Shown one piece after another: positions 1 to 8,998 of a stretch of 35,286 nucleotides of DNA. Within the stretch, counting starts at the first letter, position 1. Each line of letters begins with the position of its first letter. The translations under genes and the position numbers were made by a program. The DNA is taken from IMG/VR virus record IMGVR_UViG_3300032242_000796, positions 1 to 35,286 of that record; one strand, 5' to 3'. This DNA comes from a virus. Under the pieces are notes generated by a model that did no database searches, had not been told where the DNA came from, and saw nothing but the letters and a program-made list of their open reading frames with translations.

Positions 1-123
1 CCATTATTGAACTCCTAACCTTTTTTTAATTTGTGCTGACCTTGGGTCTTTAGGATTAGCGTTTGCCCAATCTAACGCTTGCTTATCTTGTGGACTAATT
101 TCTTTAGCTGGAGCAGAAGTATC
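1..123. repeat. Left copy of terminal direct repeat (assembly overlap)
   Basis: These 123 bases are identical to positions 35164-35286. Coding frames continue cleanly across the join, so this is the overlap expected when a circular, or circularly permuted, genome is linearised by an assembler. It is less likely to be a biological short terminal repeat, because it lies inside two coding genes. Confidence 0.95.
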
Positions 124-1539
124 ACCGCCATAAGGAACGTATGACCTTTGTTTGGCTCTTTCCTGAATTTCAGGAATAGTTAATCCCATGTCTTGCAAGT
201 TGTTGTACAGAACTTTTCTGCGCTGCTCTAACAAAGCATCGTAAGTTTCTGGCTTATAGTTAGTCGGGTCAAGAACAGGTCCGACCATTTTCATATCTTG
301 AACAGTTATACGTTGACCGCCTTTAGCCGCACGTTCAATAGCATACGTTTCTAGCAACGCATCTTTTAAGAACAGTGTAGTTTTGTCATTTCCTGTTAAT
401 AATGAATCAACAGCAGTTTCAAAATTAACTTCTTTAGGGTTTGAAATAGAATTAATTTTTTGCAATAACGGAGCTAACTTAGAAGTTAATCCAGTACGAA
501 TTTCAGGGTCACGCAATTGACGTTGCAAGTTCTCAATGCTTCTTACACCTTGAGTCATTGTCATTACTTCTTTGTCATTCTTACGGTCTTCATTAGTACG
601 TTTTTTACCTTCATTAGCAAGACGCTTATCAAGCCTGTCTTCAGATGCTCTTAATGTAAGAAGCAAACGATTCATTTGGTCTTGAGAACGCTTTTCAGCC
701 ATTTTCTCTTTTACAGCTATTTCTTCTTCTTTAATATCAAGTTTTCTTGTTTCTAAGTTTTCTTTAAATTGCTTTTCAAAACCAGTTTGCAATTCTTTAA
801 CAAACTTAACAGCTTCTTGAACGCCCTGAAGGTCAGCCTTTTGTTTAAGAATCTGGCTACCTGTTTTTGCAACTAACTCTTGAACCATTGCTTCAGCTTT
901 TTGAACGTCATAAGGCAACATCTTTAAAGCTAAGTCAGCTTCTTTAGCGGCAGCATCAAGGTTGGCTTTAATCTGAGCCATATCCTTTTCAAACTTAATT
1001 GTTTCTTGCCTCCAAAGGTCAGCACGACCCTCTCGCCAGCCTTTCATCATTCCTGTCATAGAGTTAAGCGCACCCATAGCGGACAGCTTGTTCTTGCTGC
1101 CACCACCAATAGATATAACGCCTAGCAAACTAAACAATGTTGAAAGACTTTGAATGTTTTCTTGAGTAGGAATAAATTTAGGCAATGGATTTTCTGCTTT
1201 AATTCTTTCCTGACCTGCACGAATGTCGTTGGCAGTATCAGACGCATATTGCTTAACGCCTGATTCTCCAATGCTTTTACCGTAAGCAGCAGAAGACTCA
1301 AGTTCTCCAATGGACTGACGTAATCTTTGCTGCTGGTCTTCTAATGTTCCTAATTCAGTAGCAGCAGCCGCTCTGTCTTTTACACGACCTTGAATGTCTG
1401 AAATTTTAGGTGCGCCGGGAACGCCTTCCATGTTGACGTTCAACGCTTGAGCAATTTTGCCAGTATCAATATAGTCAGCAGGACTTCTTTTCTTCTGTCC
1501 TGTTGGGTCTATATTAGGTTGTGAAATTGGGTCAGCCAT
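4..1539 (-). CDS. Large coiled-coil virion (ejection-type) protein, 511 aa
   Basis: I recognise no named family. The protein is rich in Lys, Glu, Gln and Ala, with long predicted helical coiled-coil segments at about residues 60-115 and 165-320. A short hydrophobic Gly-rich stretch lies near residue 135, around the segment FSLLGVISIGGG. It is the third of four consecutive large late proteins (316, 363, 511 and 672 aa) that follow the tail-fibre genes, the usual place for podovirus internal virion or DNA-ejection proteins. Its ATG overlaps the upstream stop as TAATG. Its own stop overlaps the ATG of the 672-aa gene across the circle join. The ejection role is inferred from size, order and composition, not from a motif. 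Confidence 0.75.
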   Translation of the reverse strand: MADPISQPNIDPTGQKKRSPADYIDTGKIAQALNVNMEGVPGAPKISDIQGRVKDRAAAATELGTLEDQQQRLRQSIGELESSAAYGKSIGESGVKQYASDTANDIRAGQERIKAENPLPKFIPTQENIQSLSTLFSLLGVISIGGGSKNKLSAMGALNSMTGMMKGWREGRADLWRQETIKFEKDMAQIKANLDAAAKEADLALKMLPYDVQKAEAMVQELVAKTGSQILKQKADLQGVQEAVKFVKELQTGFEKQFKENLETRKLDIKEEEIAVKEKMAEKRSQDQMNRLLLTLRASEDRLDKRLANEGKKRTNEDRKNDKEVMTMTQGVRSIENLQRQLRDPEIRTGLTSKLAPLLQKINSISNPKEVNFETAVDSLLTGNDKTTLFLKDALLETYAIERAAKGGQRITVQDMKMVGPVLDPTNYKPETYDALLEQRRKVLYNNLQDMGLTIPEIQERAKQRSYVPYGGDTSAPAKEISPQDKQALDWANANPKDPRSAQIKKRLGVQ

Positions 1540-2630
1540 TATGGAGTACCTCTAACTTGTTGAGGGTTAAAGCCGTATGTACCGCCACCAGCGATTGCAG
1601 CCAGTTGCGTATAAAACTGCTGATTTGCCTGATTAAGCTGCTGGTCAAGCTGCATACCCGTTCTAATAGCACCCAACGCAATGTTGTCGCCAATCTGAGA
1701 AACCTGTAAACCAAGGTTGTACTGATTAGCTAGTAATTGCTGACGGAAGGCTTCTGTCTGTGCTTGGGCTTGAGCAACGCCAACACCACCCCTAGACTCA
1801 ACACCTTGAGCTAACTGCGCTCTCATAGCTTGATATGCCTGTGCGCTTTGTGGTGTAAGTTCACCTGACATTGCAGCGCGTTGTAATTCTGTACCAGCTT
1901 GTTGATATGGCTGACCTATATTCTTTTGCTCTTGTGTAGCTTGCTGTACTTGTTGTGCAGCTTTCTGAGCTTGCTGTCTGCCAACAATTGCACCTGCACC
2001 TGCACCGCCAACACGAAGAAGGTCAGCACCAGTTAAACCTGTTTCTTTCTTTAGTGATGCTAACGGGTCACCAACAAATCTTTGTAAGAAACTTCTTTGG
2101 TCTCCTGCTGCTGTACCTCCACCAGATGCCTGTGCAGCCGCTTGTTGCTCAACAGCTTTTCTAGCTTCAGCAGATACTCGCGCAGGAGGTTGGACAGCAG
2201 GAACTCCAAAAACATTTGCAGGGGAAGGAGCTTCTGCCGCAGCTTGAGGAGGTGTTAATTCAACCGGAGTAGACGGCTGATAATAAAAATCTTGAGTTCC
2301 AACTTGAGAAGGTGGTTCGTACTGAGTGTATGAAGGGCTGTACGCTACTTCTCCACTAGCAACCTCTGGTGAGAATGTTTCTGCTGGTTGATAAGATTCC
2401 GGAACAAGTTGTTCAGAAGAAAATTCATCGTAAAACTCTAGCAATCCAGTTTCAGGATTGACTGTTCCGGCACCGCCAGCTTCTTTCAGCAAGCTGACCT
2501 CTTTCGGCGTTATATGAGCAAGAATGGTGTCACCACCCCGGCCTTTATTGGCGAGCATCTTAGCAATTGATTTTAAATCGCTAGTTTCTTGAATATCAGC
2601 CCGTAAAAGCCGTGCTAGTTTTTTAGTCAT
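1539..2630 (-). CDS. Virion-associated protein with conserved phage N-terminal motif, 363 aa
   Basis: Residues about 20-70 carry a motif seen in many phage proteins: GRGGDTILAHITPKEVSLLK followed by GGAGTVNPETGLLEFYD. No biochemical function is known for it. The middle is Pro/Ser/Thr-rich and likely disordered. A short Gly/Ala hydrophobic segment (residues about 205-215) precedes a long Gln/Ala-rich helical tail (about 215-345). A GGAGG-like ribosome site lies just before the ATG. The gene sits in the ejection-protein block between the 316-aa and 511-aa proteins, so a role inside the virion or in DNA delivery is inferred. Confidence 0.72.
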   Translation of the reverse strand: MTKKLARLLRADIQETSDLKSIAKMLANKGRGGDTILAHITPKEVSLLKEAGGAGTVNPETGLLEFYDEFSSEQLVPESYQPAETFSPEVASGEVAYSPSYTQYEPPSQVGTQDFYYQPSTPVELTPPQAAAEAPSPANVFGVPAVQPPARVSAEARKAVEQQAAAQASGGGTAAGDQRSFLQRFVGDPLASLKKETGLTGADLLRVGGAGAGAIVGRQQAQKAAQQVQQATQEQKNIGQPYQQAGTELQRAAMSGELTPQSAQAYQAMRAQLAQGVESRGGVGVAQAQAQTEAFRQQLLANQYNLGLQVSQIGDNIALGAIRTGMQLDQQLNQANQQFYTQLAAIAGGGTYGFNPQQVRGTP

Positions 2631-3581
2631 TTAAGCCTCCGAATTACCCATATAGCGCAACGATTCCACGTTCCAGCCAGCTTTTTTACCTTCTTCCTTA
2701 TCACCGCCAAATATCGGCGCACCAGCGTCGCCAATACGTAATGCTTGAGATAACGCTTGAGAACCAACAGACGCCTGTGTTTGTATCGGACTAACAGGCT
2801 GTTGTTGTTGAGTTGTTTGAGTTGTCGCAGTACCTCTTGGAGCAGACGTAGGAGCTTGCTGCTGCTTGCCAAACAAAGTCGAATACACCGCTGGATACAA
2901 CGCACTAGACAACAATTTACTTTCTGTTGGACCAATAGCAGACTCGGTTGGCAATGGCACTCCGGGAGCCAACTGTTGCTGCGCGTACTCAGGGTTTACA
3001 CCGAGAGCGTTAGGGGTTGGTCCTAGGCTTGGGTCTACAACAGGCTGTCCGGTAGCTGCATCTACTGACCGTTCTTCAATAGGTGCTGACGGAGTAACAT
3101 CCGTTTGGAAACCTGCTTTTAATCCTTCAATCGTTCCAGATGTAATGCCGCCAACCGCAAATGCTTTAGCACCCGCTGACAATGCGTCAGATAAACTTTG
3201 ACCTTTAGCTAAAGCTGTCAATGTGGTTTGCGTAGACGCTCCTGTAGCACTGGAAGCAATTTGTCCAGCAACTTTAGAATCTACGGCAGAAGCAACTTCT
3301 GCACCAACGGCTTTACCGGCATATTGCCCCGCAGTGGCAGCAACATAAGAAGTAGCAATATCTTTAACGCTGCCACCATTGGCAGCAGTAACAACAGCAG
3401 AAGAAACAGCCGGAGGAACACCAACAGCAGTTAATGCAATTGTCTCAATAACTGGCAATGGATTTTTAATGACGTTAGTAACAGCTTTACCAACATTAGC
3501 CGCAACTTTTTGAACGACTTTAGTAACAGACTTTACCGCGCTAGAAACGGCTTTAGTAACAGCTTTGACTGCGCCACCCAT
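2631..3581 (-). CDS. Ala/Val-rich amphipathic virion protein, probable ejection protein, 316 aa
   Basis: The N-terminus (residues 1-40) is a run of short amphipathic repeats of the form AVKAVTKAVSSAVKSVTKVV. It is followed by Ala/Val/Gly-rich hydrophobic segments to about residue 175, which could insert into membranes. The C-terminal half is Pro/Gln/Thr-rich and low in complexity. Start and upstream stop overlap as TAATG, with GGAGA as ribosome site. Podovirus ejection proteins often combine such helices and disordered tails, and the location supports this. No family is assigned with certainty. Confidence 0.68.
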   Translation of the reverse strand: MGGAVKAVTKAVSSAVKSVTKVVQKVAANVGKAVTNVIKNPLPVIETIALTAVGVPPAVSSAVVTAANGGSVKDIATSYVAATAGQYAGKAVGAEVASAVDSKVAGQIASSATGASTQTTLTALAKGQSLSDALSAGAKAFAVGGITSGTIEGLKAGFQTDVTPSAPIEERSVDAATGQPVVDPSLGPTPNALGVNPEYAQQQLAPGVPLPTESAIGPTESKLLSSALYPAVYSTLFGKQQQAPTSAPRGTATTQTTQQQQPVSPIQTQASVGSQALSQALRIGDAGAPIFGGDKEEGKKAGWNVESLRYMGNSEA

Positions 3582-4066
3582 TAAAATTCTCCTATGCCAA
3601 TTAAGCCCGGAGTAACACCGTCATCCAACACGGTTCCGCTTGGCTGAGTCTTAATGTCAATGCCAGCCATCTTTAAAACCTTCATGATTTGAGGATTATC
3701 AATATCAAATTTTCCGGTTTTAAATCCTGCTATTTTCATTGCTTTCCTAAACTCTTTAATGCTTTCAACCAAAGCTCTAGGAGAGTCAGCCGTCTCCATT
3801 GCTATATCAACGCTGCCATCTTTATTGTTGTTGTAAATAAATAGCGTGTTATTCGCTCTCATCACTCTGAAATCAGGGTCAGCAGTAACCAAGTCAGCAA
3901 ACGTGTTGTACAACTTAATGGCTTGCGCTCTATCTCCAGTAGCCGATTCCAGAATGTCGATGACATCCATAGGTTCTGCTGGCTGACGTTGCTTCTTAAC
4001 CTGCTCCATAACAGCTTGATTATTTGACAACTCAAAATCTGATTTTTTTTGGGGGACGGGGAGCAT
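3581..4066 (-). CDS. Conserved phage protein of unknown function, 161 aa
   Basis: The protein is soluble, mixed alpha/beta, with no signal peptide or membrane segment. A compact region from about residue 33 to 140 contains a strand pair around RVMRANNTLFIYNNN and a helix around PRALVESIKEFRKAMKIAGF. The N-terminal 30 residues are basic and polar. It opens the ejection-protein block, the position of T7 gp13-like internal proteins, but I see no motif that proves homology. AGGAC precedes the ATG. Function unassigned; virion or assembly role inferred from place only. Confidence 0.62.
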   Translation of the reverse strand: MLPVPQKKSDFELSNNQAVMEQVKKQRQPAEPMDVIDILESATGDRAQAIKLYNTFADLVTADPDFRVMRANNTLFIYNNNKDGSVDIAMETADSPRALVESIKEFRKAMKIAGFKTGKFDIDNPQIMKVLKMAGIDIKTQPSGTVLDDGVTPGLIGIGEF

Positions 4067-4068
4067 TT

Positions 4069-4407
4069 TTATAGTCCTAAAGAAGCTGCGATTTGTTCAT
4101 GAATGTACAAATGGCTGGCTATCCAGTCATAGAAATCAGACTCATTATTGAAGTCAACGTCCAACATATTGAACGGATTATTCAATCCTAAAAGGCTTGC
4201 AAACGCTTGATGCTCGACTTGGTGAGCCAATAACCAGTCATCTAGGTTGTCTGTTTGGGCGTCAATAATGGGGTAAATAGGTACTGAAATGCCGCTATCC
4301 ATGAATACTTCTTGGAATAACTTATGTTGCAGACCATTTTCAAACAAAAACTCTCCTAGGGAATCATTGTTCCCGTATTCAACAATGGAGAGCGTGTCCA
4401 TATTCAT
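4069..4407 (-). CDS. Small acidic His-containing protein with three helical repeats, 112 aa
   Basis: I do not recognise the family. Three similar helical units can be aligned at residues 17-35, 55-74 and 92-111. Each has an aromatic residue near the start and a central His, and two of them end in the same Ala/Ser-Leu-Gly-Leu pattern (LLGL and SLGL). Units two and three carry H-x3-H (H62/H66 and H99/H103); unit one keeps only H28. The protein is acidic with no membrane segment. Its ATG overlaps the preceding stop (TAATG). The paired His might bind metal, but that is a guess. It lies between a membrane protein and the ejection block. Confidence 0.6.
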   Translation of the reverse strand: MNMDTLSIVEYGNNDSLGEFLFENGLQHKLFQEVFMDSGISVPIYPIIDAQTDNLDDWLLAHQVEHQAFASLLGLNNPFNMLDVDFNNESDFYDWIASHLYIHEQIAASLGL

Positions 4408-4628
4408 TACTTGTCTGCCTTGTTCTCTAAGCGGTCAAATATCTTGCCTAACATTCCTTTAATGTCAGCAATGTCTGTCTTGTAATCATCTTTGCTTAAA
4501 TATATGTGAGGTATCTCACGAATATCGTCATCTATACGATTAAGCATCCGTGTAATGTTGTTCAGCGTCCAGCCACCAAAGAAAGCAGCAACGCCAACCA
4601 CTAAATTAAACAAAGATTGTCCGTCCAT
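4407..4628 (-). CDS. Small single-pass membrane protein of a widespread phage type, 73 aa
   Basis: One membrane segment near the N-terminus (residues about 7-23, FNLVVGVAAFFGGWTLN) is followed by a charged helical tail ending in a pattern I associate with many phage genomes: YxSKDDYKxDIxxIKxMLGKIFDRLExKADK. Such proteins are often found near lysis or tail genes and are usually left unnamed. A holin-accessory or virion role is possible, but here it sits between a tail fibre and the ejection block, away from the lysis cassette at about 30-31 kb. GGGG precedes the ATG. Confidence 0.65.
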   Translation of the reverse strand: MDGQSLFNLVVGVAAFFGGWTLNNITRMLNRIDDDIREIPHIYLSKDDYKTDIADIKGMLGKIFDRLENKADK

Positions 4629-5714
4629 TTAAACCCCGTAATATGGAACTTTAACAACAGTTGAATTAGCCAAAGTAAATTGCAAATATCCAGCGGGAAC
4701 CAAAGGCAAACTAGGCGTTGCAAATGTAGCTGTTGCGGAAGTTGGTTGACCAAGAGAGTTAATAGTCACACTATTGTTTCCGTTAATAACCATTGCGCTA
4801 CTTGTTGACGCATTTGCATTAGCAAGAAAGTGAACAGAGTTTGCGTTCCATGTAGCAATGGCTACGTTTCCGTTATAGCCAACAAAAAAACTTGCATTAG
4901 GATTAGATACAGCATTGTTTGGAAAGCCAGCAGCAGAAAAACTATAATTGCTGCTATTAATTCCCATATCACTATAAGCAGTAAAACCATCATTGATGGC
5001 TGAAATGCTTGCATACGATGTGCTACTGTTATTAGTGTTTTGAACAGCAACATAAGAATATGTAGAGGCATTTCCAACAAAGCTAGAAATAATACCAATG
5101 TCAGGATTAGACAATCCTCCACCAACATTGAGCGCACCAGTATTGGAGCTTGTCCCTCTATATGTAATGTTGACATTGCCAGCAGTTACATTGTTAAGCG
5201 TTGCGTTGCCGCTAGAAATTGTTACATTGGTTTGTGTGACGTTATCTGTTGTGCCGCCAGTAATCAAAACACTATTAGCGTTTTGGATAGACATCGTACC
5301 CAAGCCAGACACCGCAGAATTGCTAATGGCTATGGTTACGTTAGACGCAGAAGTCACGCGACCTTTAGCGTCAACCGTTACCTGAGACACCTGAGAAGCC
5401 GTGCCATACGTGCCAGCAGTTACACCGCTAGTATTTAACGTAGGGCTTGGGTAGGTTCCAGTTAAATCACCACCAGCAGAGCCACCGGGAGCCACACCTG
5501 TAATTGTTACGTTAGCCGCCGCTGTTAGCTGACCTTGAGCATTAACTGTAAATGTGCCTACCTGAGTAGCAGAACCATAAGCAGCAGCCGTAACAGCAGT
5601 GTTAGCAATAGAAATAGTTCCATTAGACGTAATGGGACCGCCAGTTAAACCCGTACCAGTATTGATATTGGTTACTGTGCCGCTACCGCCTGTGCTACCT
5701 GCTGTCTTTAACAT
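4629..5714 (-). CDS. Repeat-containing tail fibre protein, 361 aa
   Basis: The protein is rich in Thr, Ser, Asn, Gly and Val, as in phage fibres. Two copies of a fibre repeat are visible: residues about 39-69 ([20 protein letters not shown]) and about 103-133 ([20 protein letters not shown]), separated by [13 protein letters not shown], which is also common in phage fibres. The rest is a run of short beta repeats. A perfect AAGGAG lies before the ATG. It follows the adhesin cluster on the same transcript, so a receptor-binding or distal fibre role is likely. Receptor unknown. Confidence 0.82.
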   Translation of the reverse strand: MLKTAGSTGGSGTVTNINTGTGLTGGPITSNGTISIANTAVTAAAYGSATQVGTFTVNAQGQLTAAANVTITGVAPGGSAGGDLTGTYPSPTLNTSGVTAGTYGTASQVSQVTVDAKGRVTSASNVTIAISNSAVSGLGTMSIQNANSVLITGGTTDNVTQTNVTISSGNATLNNVTAGNVNITYRGTSSNTGALNVGGGLSNPDIGIISSFVGNASTYSYVAVQNTNNSSTSYASISAINDGFTAYSDMGINSSNYSFSAAGFPNNAVSNPNASFFVGYNGNVAIATWNANSVHFLANANASTSSAMVINGNNSVTINSLGQPTSATATFATPSLPLVPAGYLQFTLANSTVVKVPYYGV

Positions 5715-5723
5715 CGCTACTCC

Positions 5724-6053
5724 TTATAGGCCGTCGCCGGGCGTAATGTAAATTGTTGCGCTTCCACTTGCCGTTATGCCAGTAAAGTAAGCATTAGGCA
5801 CAAACGTCAAAATCTCATCCGTGTTTGGCAATAACGGAAATGACGGACCCGTAGTCGTTACTACACCAGCGTTAGTCGTAGCATTAGCCGCATCTTGACC
5901 ATAGCCAAGAAACACCGTTACAAGGCCGTTATTGATAACACGGTACTGGTTGCCACCCAAGGTAGTAGATAGGCACTGGACAGGCGTAGGAGCCGCTACG
6001 TTGGCTGTAAACGCTACTGTGTTGCCTGTTTTGGTAAACGCATTAAGTCCCAC
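5724..6053 (-). CDS. Small beta-rich virion protein, GTG start, 109 aa
   Basis: I place the start at the GTG at 6053-6051, because GGGAGG lies six bases upstream. The open frame extends further, to an ATG at 6140, but without a comparable ribosome site. The 5' end overlaps the upstream gene by 11 bp. The protein is beta-rich, Asn/Thr-rich, and ends in YITPGDGL. The protein at 32156-32509 has the same size and layout and ends in YFTPGEGI, so the two look like distant paralogues. A small capsid- or tail-decorating domain is the likely role; no named family is claimed. Confidence 0.68.
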   Translation of the reverse strand: MGLNAFTKTGNTVAFTANVAAPTPVQCLSTTLGGNQYRVINNGLVTVFLGYGQDAANATTNAGVVTTTGPSFPLLPNTDEILTFVPNAYFTGITASGSATIYITPGDGL

Positions 6054-6405
6054 TGACCACCTCCCATGTTTGATTAGCTTCATTCCAGCTATACATATTC
6101 CCGTCCGTAGGCATTGGAGTAGGTGCTTGCCATTGAGCATTAGCGTCTAATGTCCAACTTGAATAAGGCTTAGGCGGTACAAACGAATCTATGTCAGCTT
6201 GGTAGGTATAACCAATTCCAGCGTAGTTCTTACGGATTCTGCCGTTATAGCTTGTCTGCTTCCAAGTGCCGCCAAACAAACGCTCGCAGAACGCTGCACC
6301 GATGTATTCTTTTTCTACACCGTGAGCGTCAGCAGTGTCCTTGTTATCAACAACAATAACTTGTACAACTACATTGTTTTCATCAAGCTGCGCGTAATGA
6401 GCCAT
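6043..6405 (-). CDS. Conserved tail-fibre-associated phage protein, 120 aa
   Basis: The N-terminus MAHYAQLDENNVVVQVIVVD is characteristic of a small protein found beside tail-fibre genes in many marine and freshwater phages; I know no tested function. Trp and Tyr residues are frequent in the second half (WTLDANAQWQ, MYSWNEANQTWE), giving a short repeated strand pattern. AGGAGA lies before the ATG. It overlaps the upstream gene by 23 bp and the downstream GTG gene by 11 bp, so the three are translated as a coupled set. A role in fibre assembly or attachment is inferred. Confidence 0.75.
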   Translation of the reverse strand: MAHYAQLDENNVVVQVIVVDNKDTADAHGVEKEYIGAAFCERLFGGTWKQTSYNGRIRKNYAGIGYTYQADIDSFVPPKPYSSWTLDANAQWQAPTPMPTDGNMYSWNEANQTWEVVSGT

Positions 6406-6664
6406 CTGCTTCTCCTATTGCTTTTTGAAATTCTTCCATCTCGCCGGTCATTTTTTCTAAATCTTCAGGTAGCCACATCGTAGGAATAGAATCCTCAAAC
6501 TCTTTTATCTTGTCCATTACCCAAACCACTTCTTCCCAACTTGGGCAGGGTCTAGGGTCATCCCAACGAGTAAACATCGTATTTGATATTTCCCACTTAG
6601 CATTCGGACGCAATAACTGCATTGCAGCGTCTATTCCATACAATCTATAAACTTTAGTTTCCAT
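6383..6664 (-). CDS. Small acidic phage protein in the tail-fibre cluster, 93 aa
   Basis: No family with a known function is recognised. The N-terminal half has the segment LRPNAKWEISNTMFTRWDDP followed by a Trp-rich helix, PSWEEVVWVMDKIKEFEDSI. The C-terminal third is a charged helix. No membrane segment is present. The ribosome site is weak, and translation may be coupled to the adhesin gene that ends five bases upstream. Its place between adhesin and fibre-associated genes suggests a chaperone or assembly role, as seen for small proteins next to fibres in other phages, but this is inference. Confidence 0.62.
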   Translation of the reverse strand: METKVYRLYGIDAAMQLLRPNAKWEISNTMFTRWDDPRPCPSWEEVVWVMDKIKEFEDSIPTMWLPEDLEKMTGEMEEFQKAIGEADGSLRAA

Positions 6665-6668
6665 GTGT

Positions 6669-8324
6669 TTATTGGTTAATTTTAATAATTACGATACCGG
6701 AGCCACCGCTACCACCCGCGCCAGCGCTTGGACTAGCTCCGCCACCTCCACCACCGCCACCGCCGGTATTTGCAGTTCCATTATTTCCTGTCCCATTTAC
6801 TACACCAGCGCCACCACCACCACTACCGCCAGTTCCAAGTGTTCCGCCATTATATGTAGCACCACCTCCGCCTCCAGCGTAGGTAACAGAACTTCCTGAA
6901 ATGCTAGAAGCAGTTCCAGAACCACCAGCGCCCCCAGTTGTGCTAGTTCCATTGCCACCAGAAGCACTAGCTCCACCTCCGCCACCGCCTCCATAATTAG
7001 GGCTGCTAAAAGGCCCAGAACCTCCATTGCTACCCTGACTTGGGGTTGTGGCTGGAGTATTCCCAGTTCCACCAGCTCCAGATGGAACACTTGGAGAAGA
7101 AGAACCTCCGCCACCAGAACCGCCATTTGCGCCAATTTGTATATTGCCGGGGTCAGCCCCACCACCCCCACCGCCTCCATTAGAAGTGATTGTGCTAAAT
7201 ATTGAATTGCCACCACTTGAGCCTTGACTTGGAGATGAAGATGATGCTCCAGCGCCTCCTGCGCCAACAGTAATTGTATATTCCGTTCCCGCCGTTACTG
7301 ATAAAGCGGAACCAGCCCTATAGCCACCCGCCCCACCACCACCGCCTCGATTAAATCCACCACCTGCACCACCAGCCACGACTAAATAATCAACTGAGGT
7401 CACACCTGTTGGTGCTACCCATGCAGTCGATGATTTAAACGTAAATATTGTTTGTGATGGAGCGGTATAAGAAAGGATAACTATGCCGCTGCCACCAGCG
7501 CCGCCAGCTCCCGGTCCGGTGTTAGGGCCACCACCACCGCCGCCACCTGTGTTCGCGGTTCCGGCGGTTCCACTGCCACCATTACTATTGCCACCTGCAC
7601 CACCACCACCCGCGCCTCCAGCACCAGCTACAGTAGTAAATCCAGAGTCAACGCCACCACCGCCGCCACCAGCGTAGGTTACTGAATTACCGCTAATGGT
7701 TGAAGCAGTTCCTGCCCCGCCAGCTCCACCAGCATTAGGGCTTAAAACATTATTTGAACCAACCGTACTAGCACCACCACCGCCAGCCGCTGAACGCTGA
7801 TTTCCTGATGGAGTTGAACCGCCTGCATTTCCTTGTGACGGACTTGTTGACGGAGTGTTGCCAGCACCACCGGGGCAAGCTGGACCAGTGTTTACACTTC
7901 CACCGCCGCCACCACCAGAACCACCAGCTACCCCACCTGATGCGGTAGGAGCTTGATTATTACTAGCACCACCTAATCCACCGCCAGTAGAAGTAATTGA
8001 CGAAAAAATAGAATTACCACCATTACTGCCGCCACTAGGAGAGCCTCCGGGGCCGCCAGCGTTTGTCATTCCAGAACCACCTGCTCCAACCGTAATAGTG
8101 TAGTCAGTTCCAGCGGTAACAGCTAAAGCAGTGCCAGTTCTAAACCCCCCCGCACCACCTCCGCCACCTGCTTGACCACCACCGCCACCACCGGCAGCGA
8201 CCACAAGATAATCAACAGCAGTCACGCCAGCTGGACAAGTCCACGTGCTAGACGCAAGAAAACGCTGAACTATCGTGTAGTTACCAGCACCTCTAGCTAA
8301 TAAGGCTTGAAGTATTCCGCTCAT
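6669..8324 (-). CDS. Glycine-rich tail adhesin with duplicated domain, 551 aa
   Basis: The ATG at 8324 overlaps the previous stop (TAATG); an in-frame ATG ten codons upstream lies inside the previous gene and is less likely. After a short N-terminal segment, two copies of a glycine-rich domain follow at about residues 18-285 and 290-551. Each opens with STxWxxPxGVTxVDYLVVA, continues with a VTAGTxYTITVGAGG signature, and ends in GGSGIVI. Runs of GGGGGGG are frequent. Proteins of this kind sit at phage tail tips, and polyglycine-rich lattices form the receptor-binding face of some adhesins. Receptor binding is inferred. The high Gly content makes this segment locally GC-rich. Confidence 0.82.
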   Translation of the reverse strand: MSGILQALLARGAGNYTIVQRFLASSTWTCPAGVTAVDYLVVAAGGGGGGQAGGGGGAGGFRTGTALAVTAGTDYTITVGAGGSGMTNAGGPGGSPSGGSNGGNSIFSSITSTGGGLGGASNNQAPTASGGVAGGSGGGGGGSVNTGPACPGGAGNTPSTSPSQGNAGGSTPSGNQRSAAGGGGASTVGSNNVLSPNAGGAGGAGTASTISGNSVTYAGGGGGGVDSGFTTVAGAGGAGGGGAGGNSNGGSGTAGTANTGGGGGGGPNTGPGAGGAGGSGIVILSYTAPSQTIFTFKSSTAWVAPTGVTSVDYLVVAGGAGGGFNRGGGGGAGGYRAGSALSVTAGTEYTITVGAGGAGASSSSPSQGSSGGNSIFSTITSNGGGGGGGADPGNIQIGANGGSGGGGSSSPSVPSGAGGTGNTPATTPSQGSNGGSGPFSSPNYGGGGGGGASASGGNGTSTTGGAGGSGTASSISGSSVTYAGGGGGATYNGGTLGTGGSGGGGAGVVNGTGNNGTANTGGGGGGGGGASPSAGAGGSGGSGIVIIKINQ

Positions 8325-8998
8325 TAGGTCAATCCCGAACCAGAAATAATCCAAGAGGTACTAGTAATTTTTACAGCAGTTGCCATGCCGTATTGCGCAA
8401 GCGTTCTGCTTCCCGTAGTACCCGCTGAAGACAAATACATAGTGTCAGTAGTAATTGCAACAGTCACCGCATTAGCTGACAGGTTGATAAACGTAATAGC
8501 TGCACCAACAGAAAACGCTACGTTAGAGTTAGCCGGTATTGTGTATGTAGCAGCAGCCTGACCAGTAGGGTGGTACAAGTGTCTTCCGGTATCAGCTAAC
8601 ACGACGTTGTATGCGCCGTTCTGCGAGTTCTGTGGAATAGTCAGATAACCGACTGTATTGCTTCCGTCAATCGTGCTGTTGGCTACGTTAGCCGTTACGT
8701 TTCCGCTGCTAATGGTTACATTAGTTAACGTCAAGTTACCAATACTAGAAACCGTAGAGCCAAGTGTTAGCGTTGTATTTCCTACAATAACATTGCTATT
8801 AGCAAGATAGTTGTTTGGAAATCCAGTAGATACAGAACTAATAGTGACGTTAGCTAACGTCATATTATTTAATGTAGTAACAGTATTTCCAAGTTGGATA
8901 GCCGTGTTACCAAGCGTTATTGTCGTAGCAAAGTTGCTATCTAGTTGCGACAACGGAATAGCCGATGTAGCCGTAGCAAAAGTATATGGGACAGCCAT
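8324..8998 (-). CDS. Tail fibre / virion attachment protein, 224 aa
   Basis: The N-terminus (MAVPYTFATATSAIPLSQLD) is the type found at the virion-anchoring end of many phage fibre proteins. It is followed by two or three short beta repeats containing NTVTTLNNMTLANVTISS and STVSSIGNLTLTNVTISS, then a compact C-terminal domain around residues 125-224. GTGAGG lies upstream of the ATG. It is translated immediately after the gp10-like stabiliser and is coupled to the glycine-rich adhesin. It probably links tail and adhesin; this is inferred from position and composition. Confidence 0.76.
   Translation of the reverse strand: MAVPYTFATATSAIPLSQLDSNFATTITLGNTAIQLGNTVTTLNNMTLANVTISSVSTGFPNNYLANSNVIVGNTTLTLGSTVSSIGNLTLTNVTISSGNVTANVANSTIDGSNTVGYLTIPQNSQNGAYNVVLADTGRHLYHPTGQAAATYTIPANSNVAFSVGAAITFINLSANAVTVAITTDTMYLSSAGTTGSRTLAQYGMATAVKITSTSWIISGSGLT

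Noticed and set aside
7483-7677. Pro-rich plus-strand frame opposite the glycine-rich adhesin
   Set aside because: It is the antisense shadow of Gly codon runs (GGN read backward gives Pro); no promoter or ribosome site supports it.
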